Part shown: positions 20,001 to 27,303 of the stretch, piece by piece
How positions within the stretch are numbered: position 1 is the first letter of the stretch
Layout of the letters: every line of letters starts with the position of its first letter
Assembly (NCBI GenBank): GCA_040182905.1
Contig: JARQWU010000058.1
Location: 1 to 45,445 of the forward strand
Direction of reading: 5' to 3'
Length of the DNA stretch: 45,445 bases
Source of the DNA: Barthelona sp. PAP020
Lineage: Eukaryota > Metamonada: BaSk clade
The notes under the pieces: model-generated
What the model saw: the letters and a program-made list of their open reading frames with translations, nothing else
What the model was told of the DNA's origin: nothing
The model's database searches: none
Program-made: the position numbers and the translations under genes

Positions 20001-23000
20001 TTTGGACTTCGCAGTATGAAGGCTGTAATAATGAGTTCGAAGAAATCTGTTGTTGGAAATGAAATTACTTTTGATGAAGAGTGCAATTGTTTAATCGATG
20101 CCATGAAAGCAACCTTTTTACCAAAATTAATACCGGAGGATGGAAAATATTTTGATATTCTACTTGAAAAATTTTTCAAAAATTTGGAAAGTGAAAGGCC
20201 AAATTTGTTTTCAACCCATTATTTGAATGATATTGTACAAGTTTGTGAAAGTCAAAATCATTTAGTTTATCCAAGTCTCTTTTCAAAATTAGATCATTTT
20301 GATAATTTGTTGAATATTTCTGTTGGTTTGATTCTACTTGGTACAAAAGCTTGTGGAAAAAGTTCTTTGTTGGATATTTATGCAAAAGTTTTAAAAAATT
20401 TGAAAATATATCATATTAATCCGAAAGTTTTAACATCAAATGAGCTGTATGGAGAAATTGAACCAATGACAAATGAGTGGAAAGATGGAATGTTCACAAA
20501 GATTTTAAGAGAGGTTATCAGTTTAAATGATGCTTCTGTAATGCATATAATACATTTTGATGGTGATATTGATCCTTTATGGGTTGAAAATCTAAATTCT
20601 GTGTTGGATGACAATCGTACTTTTACAATACCTACTGGTGAACGATTGCCCATAGCTAAAAATTTTAAAATCGTTTTTGAATTAGATTCTTTGGAACATG
20701 CTACACTTGCAACTGTTTCTAGAAATCAAATTTTGTATATGGAAGAAGATAAAGATCTTTTGAAATGTATTATTATGGAAATTTATCTTGTGATAGCAAA
20801 CAGTTCAATTGATGCTAAATCGTTGGCAAAAATTAAAGAATTGTATCTTTCAATAATGGTTGATAAGAGTTTTATTCCAATAATTGAAATCAATCACTTA
20901 AAATTCTCCTCAACATTAGTTTCTTTGATAGATATTGAAAAATCTGTCTTTTATCAGTTATTTGGAGAAATAAAAAAAGAAAATAAATTGAATTTTGCCT
21001 TTGAGTTTGATATTATTGATTGTCTAAATACTTTCAAGGCTGAATTATTATCAAAGAACATGAATGAAATGGATTTTGATATTTTCTTCAAACATTTTTT
21101 TCAATCTGTATTTTTTTCTTTCATTTCAGGTTGTGATAGGTCTAAAAACTCTTTCCATTGCTTCTGTAATTCTTTTAAAAGATTATTTGAAAATAAAGGT
21201 TATTCTATTGAAGAGAAAGATTTATATTGCAAAGTTATTCCTAAACAAAATAGTTTGTCAACATTTGTTGAATCAACTACCACAAAATTTGTTGAATCTT
21301 CGATTTTATCAAGTTATAACAAAAAAAAACTCATTAATCGACCAATTCTGTTGGTTGGTGATGTTGCTTCTGGTAAAAAATTAATATTGGATTATTCATT
21401 CAAAGAAATTGAAACTGTGAATGTCATTGATTTAAATTTCAACAGTAATACAAAGCCAAATGATTTGATCAGTCAATTAATGGACAATTGCAACTTAGCG
21501 AGAAGCAGTGATGGATCATTTGTATTAAAACCTTTGAATGAATATGAGACAATCATCTTCCATATCATTGGATTGAACTTACCTGAAACTGATGATTTTG
21601 GAACGGTCAGGGTTGTTTCATTGTTGAAAGATTTGATTCAACATCATATGTTCTATAGTTCTTTAATAAGGGCAAATGTTCGCATTTCTTCTCGTATCAA
21701 TCTCGTATTTTCATGCAATCCACCCTCAATGATAGGTCGAGTTCCAATAAGTCCTCGATTTTTGTCATTATGTGATATCATTTTTGTTGAATCCGCTCAT
21801 TTAAATCTTGATCGAATTATACAAGCTCGAATGTTGGAAATTTCACAAAAATTTAACTTGAATTCAGATATCATTTCCAGATCGAATATTTTGGTTGAGA
21901 TTTTTTTGAAACTTTACAGAAATTACGGAACTGATAAATATTTACATTATTTATTCAGTCTACACCATGTAAAAATAATTCTTGATGGTATTGAATTGAT
22001 TTTAACCAAAGTTGCTTCTTGTAACAATGTGACTTTTGAACAAGCTTTTAATTATGAAGTGAATCGAACATTCTTAAATGCATTAACTGAAACTGATCGG
22101 GCTGAATTTTTGGAAATGATTAAAGATTGTTATACTCCTGATTCTTCAGTTTTGGTAAATTGGGAAGAGACTTGGACATTCACAGAAATTGAAAATGTCT
22201 CTGTTGAAATTAACAAATCCAATTTTGTTGTTTTACAAAAAACAATCAAAGATTACAGTTTTGTTCTCCAGGGATTGCTTCATCCCAAACAAAATGTTTT
22301 GTTGATTGGATATCCTTCCAGTGGCAGATCAACATTAGTTGAAACTTGCTCGCAAAATCTTCAATGGAAATTAGTTGAACCAATTTTTTCATCATCTTTT
22401 ACAAAAGCGGATGTCAAATCCATTATAAAGAATATCATCGTTGATGCAGGGTTTAACGATCAAAAGCTATTGATAAAATATCAAATTAATAAAGTTAATT
22501 CACAATGGTTGTATTTGATTGATTGTATATTGCAACAAGGTTATATAAGCAACATGTTTACTGATTCAGAATGGGCAAAAATATCAACTGAATCAATAAA
22601 GACCCTGAACCAATTAGGAACTAAAGTGTTGCAAAATATTCATTGGGTTTTTTTAATTTCACCTGATGAACTAAATATGTTAAGCAATGCTATATTATCA
22701 AGGTGTTCTGTGTTTTATATTGGTGGTTATTCAATGAATGAATTTTTGAGTTTGGGAAATAGACTTTTGCATAATAATTTGCACAGCAATAACAATTTGA
22801 TAATTGAGTTGTTCAAGAGAATTGAAGAATTTTTGAAAGTTAAGTTGACTGGAAGAGATTTCTTTACTTTTATAGAAACCTACGAACAGTTGTACATGGA
22901 ATCTCTGAAAAAATTAGATGAAAGAAAAGAAAGAGTTTCAAAAGGTTTGGAAATGTTAATTGATAATTTTGATACCGTTGATAAACGTTCTTCAAAATTG

Positions 23001-26000
23001 ATTGAGAACAATAAAAAATTGAAAAAGAAAGAAATTTTGGCAAAAGCCAAATTGGAGGAGATGATTGAACAACAACAAAAAACTGAATTATCCAAAAATG
23101 AAGCTGTTAATTTACAGAATGAAATTAATCAAACTTTGTTTGATGTGGAACAAAGACGGCAAGAAGTTGAAGGACAGTTGGCTGAAGTTGCACCTTCAAT
23201 TGCAAGGGCAAAAGAAAGCGTCAAGACGATTAAAAGACAAAATTTGGACGAATTGAGAAGATTGGCTCGTCCACCAGAAGCTGTTAAAATTACATTGGAA
23301 GCTTTATTAGTTTTTTTGGGACATTCAGAGGAAGCAGTTTGTACTTGGGACAATATTAGACGTTTGTTAAGAGATCCCAATTTCATCAATAATGTTGTTT
23401 ATTTTGACATTGATTCTATTATGGCTAAAACGAATATTATACAAATTATTAGAAATAAATATTTGGAAAATCCAATGTTTAAACATAACTTGGTTGAAAG
23501 AGCGAGTAAACCTTGTGCCCTTTTATTTGAATGGTTGATGGCACAAATTAATCATTTTGTTATTTTACAAAAGGTTGAACCATTGAAGAAAGAATGCACC
23601 CAATTAACTCAATTAGTTGAAAATAAACAAATTGAATTGGAAAGATTGGAAAAAGATGTGATTAATTTGGAAGAATTATTGATACATTATAAAAAAGAAT
23701 ACACGTTATTTGTTCAAGAAATAGAACAACTGAAAACTGAGATTCAAATGGTTAGTGGTAAAATTCAACGATGTGAAACATTGTTAAAGGGTTTTGAAGG
23801 TGAAAAGGTTCGATGGGAAAATGAAGAAAAGATATTTGATTTGAAAGAAAAGAGAATCAATGGTAATGTACTTATAAAGAGTATTAATACAATATTTGCT
23901 AGTCAATTGGATCCTCAAATGAGAATTCAATTAATTAGCCAGGTAAAAGATTTCTTTGCTGCTGAAAATGTTGATTTTGGTGATAAGATTGACCATGTAT
24001 TAGCAATTGGAGATACAAATATCAACGAAAGATTATTGAAAGAGAATATTGTTGTTCAAGAGAATTTTTCTTATTTGTTCAATTCTATGCGTAAAACTCT
24101 GCTAATTGATCCTTCAGGAATTAATATTGAGTTATTGAAGGAATTATTTGGAAAAAGAGTTGTTGTTACATCATTGTTAGATGATAATTACAGTAAGATT
24201 ATTGAAAATGCTTTGAGATTTGGTCAAATTTTAGTTATTCATAATTTCGAACATTTTGATCCCATCTTATTTTCTTTGCTGGATTTTAGCTTTAGCAAAA
24301 ATAATTCCAATACCATTAATTTCAAAAATCAACTGTTGAATGTGTCTCCCACTTTTTTAGTTTTCTTCACAACCCAAATACCAAATGTTGAGCTTAATAT
24401 TGAGATTAAATCAAGATTAAATATCATCAATTTTACTGATACTGTTTCAAGTCTTTCAACTGCTATTCAATTTAAGTTTTTAAATCATTATGAACCTGAT
24501 ATATCGAAAAAGAAGGAAAAATTGCAAAATCTTAAAACAATTGCATCTCAACAATTGGAAAATGTTGAAAATAATTTGCTGGATATTTTAAACGAAAACA
24601 ATCAAAATGTTTTGGAAAATGAGAAATTATTGAAAACTTTGGAAAAATTAAAGGAAAAAGTTTCTCAAATTGAAAAACAAACTCAAGATTGTGAATTAGC
24701 GTTAAATGAAATAGATAATATCACTTCAAAATTTTCAAAAGTTTGTGAAATTTGTGCAAAAATTTATTTCATTATCAATTCTTTGTCAAACACTCATTGG
24801 TATTATGAATTTGATCTAAAACAATTTTTTGGTGTGTTTGATCGAGTAATAGCTCAATTTGAAGAGGTTGATTTGGCAAACCTATTGAAGAAAGTTTTCC
24901 AGACTTTCTATTTTGAAGTTAAAGATTATCTTTTAGATGAACATTTGAACATATTTGTGTGTAAATTAGCTTTACTGTATTGTTCAGATGATATTTCTGA
25001 AGAATTAAGCAATGCCATTTTGACTTTGAACAGCAATAGTTTATCGAATGAGGATTGTATAAAAGAATTGAGTAAAATTCCGGAGTTTAATGGAATTGAT
25101 GCACGTCTTAAGGATTATGACATTGAAAAGTTAAAGAAAATAGGAAAGCTTGGAGATTCAGATTTAAAGTTAATGATTGAAACACGAAGAAATGAAGTTT
25201 CTTTCAATTTCTGTTTTCTTTTATTATGCATCATTTTCCTTCCAGATCAAGTTGCATCTTGTGTTGAATCAATAAAATCTGTTTGTTTGCCCTTTATCAC
25301 CCAGGAATCTAATGATGTTATTCACAAAATAATTGCAGCAACAGAAAACAGTTGTGGTGAGCCAATTATCATATGTGGTGAACCTGGTTATGAAGTATCT
25401 GAACCACTCGAAAATGCAATTCTTCAAAATAATAATCTCACTTTGCATGTTTTAGCTCTTGCAGAAGAAGAAAATGTTTTGAAGCAGGCAAGAAAACTTC
25501 TCAATGTTGCTTATAGCTCCGGTGATTGGTTAATGTTCAAAAATGTTCAGCTTGTTCCTCAATTTATCAATAATATATTGCAATTCATCAACACCATTAA
25601 ATTTGGTGATACAAAATTCAGATTGATTCTTTGTTCTGAATTGAGTATTTATGCAAATTTACAACCTCTATTAGCACGTTCAAAAAAGTTTTTGATTAAT
25701 AGAGCTTCAACTTTTATCGAAGAATTCAACCATTTGATTAAATTTATTGAACCTTCTAAGCCTGTTCAATTACAAAGACTCAACGTGTTAATAGCGTGGA
25801 CTCATGCTGTATTGAACTTTAGAAACTATTTTACACCAATTGGTTTCAAGCAAAGATACGAATTTTCTCTTGCAGATTTTAAAGCTGCTCGGAATGTCAT
25901 TACCACTTTGTCTCAAAAAACATTGGGGAGATTATCAATTGATGTTGAGGATATTCCTTTCGAATCGATTGTGGTTAATTTATCATGTTTGTGCTTCACA

Positions 26001-27026
26001 GGGAGAATAACAGAAAAATTAGATATTTATATCGTTGAACATATTGTCAAGAGTATCATCAATTCCAACTCTTTCCAAGACAATTTCAATTTTAATTTGT
26101 TGTCTAAAGTTGATGAAGCTGAGTGTTTTCCCAACGGATGTGATTTAAGTTCATTCATCAATTTTCAACCAAACAATTTTCATCCAAATTGGATTGCTTT
26201 GCAATCAAACGCTTTGTATTCAAGGAATCTAACACAAGGCTTAAACTTTATTGACATTTTACAATCAAACAAGTTTAAGAGCAAAGTCAACACTCATGAT
26301 CACATTCTTGAAAACTTTAAATTGTTTGAATCTTTGGAAATTTTGGAGATTGACAGCAAGAATTCTTTTTGGGAAAGGGAAATTAAAAGCTTTAATCAAT
26401 TAATCAATCTTATTAGGAATGATTTCACCGTTATTCAAAGATACTTCAATAAAATTGATCAATTAACACAATATACTCAAAATTTGATCCATTATCTGAA
26501 AGAAGACAGAATATCTTTTGAATGGACTAAATTCTTTTCACCCTATTTGAATGAAAAAGCTCAAAATATTTACAAATTTAAGAATAAATTGGAGGCTATT
26601 AGAACCCAATTGAATGGTAACAATGAAAAAATCTTGTTGTCTTCTATAATCAATCTTCAGTCATTTTTTGCATACAAGAAAATTCAAAATATGGATATTG
26701 AACACAATTTAGAAGATTTTGTTGGCGTTCTTGAATCTTTTGATGATACAAATGACGAAGAAGTTGAAAAAAATGATGATGATAATGAAATCATTCTTAA
26801 AATATCAAATGGTTGTGTTGTTGATGGAAATATTGAATTGTGTGATGAATTGTTCACTACACATTGTTTTAAATTGTCATTCAAGCAAAAAGAAGCACTG
26901 AATAATCACATTGTCCTTCCTTTCTATGAATCTGATGAGTGTAAAACAAAGATTGATAATTTATTTGTAAAATCAAATTTGGATCAAATGGATGCTTATA
27001 TCAGAGGTGTCTTTTTGTTTGCATAA
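14058..27026 (+). CDS. DYNC1H1: Cytoplasmic dynein-1 type heavy chain with degenerate AAA3 and AAA4
   Basis: One uninterrupted 4322-residue frame: tail about 1-1200, linker about 1200-1650, six AAA+ units, stalk and C-terminal domain. AAA1 has Walker A GPAGTGKT at 1810 and Walker B CFDEFNR. AAA2 has GTKACGKS at 2095 and retains DGDIDPLWVENLNSVLDDN and ATVSR. In AAA3 the Walker A is GDVASGKK (2434-2441, Ser/Thr lost) and the Walker B Asp-Glu before LNLP is replaced by HIIG (2502-2505). In AAA4 Walker A is GYPSSGRS (2751-2758, Lys to Arg) and the Walker B acidic pair is missing (IKYQINKVNSQWL). The coiled-coil stalk and microtubule-binding domain occupy about 2953-3256. They carry VKTIKRQNLDELRRLARPP, the dynein-1 pattern rather than axonemal or IFT dynein. 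AAA5 (IDPSGINIELL...SLLDDNY...ALRFGQILVIHNFEHFDP) matches dynein-1 closely. Length is nearer yeast (about 4090) than human (about 4650). It should be a minus-end motor; it is divergent in AAA3/4. Confidence 0.93.
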   Translation: MNNEDENDLNQTNESNEIFYQYLKSFENFFGSCSLIINEYIDTINLFITSVSVPVIVLYVKNENKIAIEPLMTKIDDYQIILAKLHTNIDLQKPISPQLSILTINGGEINENFLALMKNSVLPIVDHSSKKHIQSFIDELIGERFFISLPEIRMNIENILHETKKFEDLDDLETTDIVLNAENFIGNLLEDIDSFSQWNNNLYLLGGSVNLSTFWDFMKVLEKVSDKIGDINLFYENEIFVKIIDLLKESESTKYLEFNQFTALTKLNRSVQLVRSLFEYFPHNGSVKSFKELNMSLNSTLNILDDLYEKVDGDHRNLLAFGSLLLLLEYRNQIILTLENEIKEETNLVCFSCPEKENKIPLMFRLKYDTLNKYYNILLDVCQRPFNRELKILDNMEKVFEKFRDNEKLSRKYIFQKFKDIFKQPLNRIIVVKGYIEDMLSYQKLFRRSTFEDHQEDIDKEILDCFLPFEDIDLYEFDLKNRRLLDRRFDESVKKVLKIERTLARGLKKELDSSRGFQEQLNVFRNYSIILKSQEVKKIIDEYQTRLILSIEKNLEKYLVALKETGLSAMNYHLLNNTISIDVSQRLGQFIMFSSVRQMVSTREKEVAIILGDDWYNNIHVQKLKRIFVELKKFSDIKQLIEKYFETVKPFTLELIQPLIIIKKEDLTLRPNFSSIIKTISSEIITLSRLIPNFKDVLRSNININNDIAKIVNNIRVIRVLAMLTEFANEFFESIKNDDRYLLLMDSKLKEYYEYLYQAIANKQNWLNINYRNEDKVILYNYINVFVILIQEMKVSQEKIAKILNNIDSLVSDEFNCENVSSIQTLVNELSICGFDNIDYFIYTFNSALLEKFKEKLDNFLIDYETVNVLLMFGKGSKYHVGMNKSKFEIIKILNSQFNFEFSRILNTQLLKSNISMNNEQCFKHLTSDILISNAINKHFNRIQTYVSELSHFVDDLNNSISLWNIDVDLIVHKIEEEQINDFFDQAEKQYECFIKQENIVIGPLKINFENVQNNVQKKFQEFKVKVSNQMIQRKIGPSMLNLWDELIVIKRGLEQQWSLSNMKVLLHILTNYQSFQNKKDDIYQKIDFFMQFELLVNVEPSTVIGDRAYIAANQLDIVAKRLDKTCDNMKSIIERSLQTLQNETKNEEQLLSARCESLFLTWKGIMIENSNFSFENLLSLDIASLLIICNDYMEKFKKERDFLRDFCENVLSVVQLRVGSNLLLLSQKLRNELENIQMFVDFLNSFQEIFVSIKAQLNLKDLDHINNESFKKFFTDIFETVKTSDTFKKFQNLPFYEMFVDELKQFINKELIVLYDLLSPFFEIVHWDVIIEYFNKTELSQLKLKDIILNLKNHEFKTIVAESIQIARGEYNLRQFINKMDHKWQKSMHVELIWFKESSKIKIFKSFSKIFVQISEDLEAIDSMKNSPFFERFKNDANYLEDLLINLRELLENIEPFQRMFLSLYNIFSITSNVSEKLLKESKLFNNILQEHVEFLKPFEMGKFSPIKLLNVELAARKVSKRLENLKKVQKKLSLYLESQRNIFPRFFFIGDDDLLEVLANPKNPSVIAKHLSKLYTGLDDFVLDVKLNQIEGISSKEGEKVMFAKSLKIDDFESTPKWLAEVDSMVKDQLKHELTSIMKDKNFDIFSTNFYSHIQQNCYSYQIALLCVFIQFNNRINDCLDKNDVLLSCLNQVEKQLKYLSNLSQTATDDFENKVHNFITHFVFFQDLLTDLLNSKIDTRNLVFSQYMRFIIDSNDNEVYCCIGNGRVKYGWEYIGVPKRLVITKLTNRTFFTFVAALSQNLGCSPHGPAGTGKTETIKELAKFVGKFCVSFNVSESFKASSMKRIFMGMCYCDGWTCFDEFNRLDLSTMSIISQEIIRIHTAITNHYSTITIEDNVVPVSEEIGIFITMNLGYKGRRELPDNLKALFRPIAMTVPDSEKIVQILLSIQGFNHSVKLAPKLTCMFELMAVMFKKMSHYDFGLRSMKAVIMSSKKSVVGNEITFDEECNCLIDAMKATFLPKLIPEDGKYFDILLEKFFKNLESERPNLFSTHYLNDIVQVCESQNHLVYPSLFSKLDHFDNLLNISVGLILLGTKACGKSSLLDIYAKVLKNLKIYHINPKVLTSNELYGEIEPMTNEWKDGMFTKILREVISLNDASVMHIIHFDGDIDPLWVENLNSVLDDNRTFTIPTGERLPIAKNFKIVFELDSLEHATLATVSRNQILYMEEDKDLLKCIIMEIYLVIANSSIDAKSLAKIKELYLSIMVDKSFIPIIEINHLKFSSTLVSLIDIEKSVFYQLFGEIKKENKLNFAFEFDIIDCLNTFKAELLSKNMNEMDFDIFFKHFFQSVFFSFISGCDRSKNSFHCFCNSFKRLFENKGYSIEEKDLYCKVIPKQNSLSTFVESTTTKFVESSILSSYNKKKLINRPILLVGDVASGKKLILDYSFKEIETVNVIDLNFNSNTKPNDLISQLMDNCNLARSSDGSFVLKPLNEYETIIFHIIGLNLPETDDFGTVRVVSLLKDLIQHHMFYSSLIRANVRISSRINLVFSCNPPSMIGRVPISPRFLSLCDIIFVESAHLNLDRIIQARMLEISQKFNLNSDIISRSNILVEIFLKLYRNYGTDKYLHYLFSLHHVKIILDGIELILTKVASCNNVTFEQAFNYEVNRTFLNALTETDRAEFLEMIKDCYTPDSSVLVNWEETWTFTEIENVSVEINKSNFVVLQKTIKDYSFVLQGLLHPKQNVLLIGYPSSGRSTLVETCSQNLQWKLVEPIFSSSFTKADVKSIIKNIIVDAGFNDQKLLIKYQINKVNSQWLYLIDCILQQGYISNMFTDSEWAKISTESIKTLNQLGTKVLQNIHWVFLISPDELNMLSNAILSRCSVFYIGGYSMNEFLSLGNRLLHNNLHSNNNLIIELFKRIEEFLKVKLTGRDFFTFIETYEQLYMESLKKLDERKERVSKGLEMLIDNFDTVDKRSSKLIENNKKLKKKEILAKAKLEEMIEQQQKTELSKNEAVNLQNEINQTLFDVEQRRQEVEGQLAEVAPSIARAKESVKTIKRQNLDELRRLARPPEAVKITLEALLVFLGHSEEAVCTWDNIRRLLRDPNFINNVVYFDIDSIMAKTNIIQIIRNKYLENPMFKHNLVERASKPCALLFEWLMAQINHFVILQKVEPLKKECTQLTQLVENKQIELERLEKDVINLEELLIHYKKEYTLFVQEIEQLKTEIQMVSGKIQRCETLLKGFEGEKVRWENEEKIFDLKEKRINGNVLIKSINTIFASQLDPQMRIQLISQVKDFFAAENVDFGDKIDHVLAIGDTNINERLLKENIVVQENFSYLFNSMRKTLLIDPSGINIELLKELFGKRVVVTSLLDDNYSKIIENALRFGQILVIHNFEHFDPILFSLLDFSFSKNNSNTINFKNQLLNVSPTFLVFFTTQIPNVELNIEIKSRLNIINFTDTVSSLSTAIQFKFLNHYEPDISKKKEKLQNLKTIASQQLENVENNLLDILNENNQNVLENEKLLKTLEKLKEKVSQIEKQTQDCELALNEIDNITSKFSKVCEICAKIYFIINSLSNTHWYYEFDLKQFFGVFDRVIAQFEEVDLANLLKKVFQTFYFEVKDYLLDEHLNIFVCKLALLYCSDDISEELSNAILTLNSNSLSNEDCIKELSKIPEFNGIDARLKDYDIEKLKKIGKLGDSDLKLMIETRRNEVSFNFCFLLLCIIFLPDQVASCVESIKSVCLPFITQESNDVIHKIIAATENSCGEPIIICGEPGYEVSEPLENAILQNNNLTLHVLALAEEENVLKQARKLLNVAYSSGDWLMFKNVQLVPQFINNILQFINTIKFGDTKFRLILCSELSIYANLQPLLARSKKFLINRASTFIEEFNHLIKFIEPSKPVQLQRLNVLIAWTHAVLNFRNYFTPIGFKQRYEFSLADFKAARNVITTLSQKTLGRLSIDVEDIPFESIVVNLSCLCFTGRITEKLDIYIVEHIVKSIINSNSFQDNFNFNLLSKVDEAECFPNGCDLSSFINFQPNNFHPNWIALQSNALYSRNLTQGLNFIDILQSNKFKSKVNTHDHILENFKLFESLEILEIDSKNSFWEREIKSFNQLINLIRNDFTVIQRYFNKIDQLTQYTQNLIHYLKEDRISFEWTKFFSPYLNEKAQNIYKFKNKLEAIRTQLNGNNEKILLSSIINLQSFFAYKKIQNMDIEHNLEDFVGVLESFDDTNDEEVEKNDDDNEIILKISNGCVVDGNIELCDELFTTHCFKLSFKQKEALNNHIVLPFYESDECKTKIDNLFVKSNLDQMDAYIRGVFLFA

Positions 27027-27303
27027 TAGTCTCGTAAAAAAGTTTTGTGTTAATTTTTTTTTTGTATTTTCTCACAGATTCCCCAAAACATGCATGGTTC
27101 ATCATATTGAAAATGATTTTTTAAGTCAATTCTAATGGAATAAAGCACGTTAATAATTCTTTCTAAAGAAAACTTCTCAAAACCCCTAGAACTTATGATT
27201 AAAACAAGAAATGGCTCAAATTCTTTGAAAAAGAAAATTTTTGTTCAAAGACCAACAATCCAACTGGTCATTTCAAAAAGAAAAGAGAATTGAAAATTTA
27301 TAA

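Noticed and set aside
21108-21130. Acceptor-like TTTCTTTCATTTCAG inside the dynein gene, hinting at an intron
   Set aside because: The reading frame stays open and protein-like across it, and no paired donor restores a better alignment.
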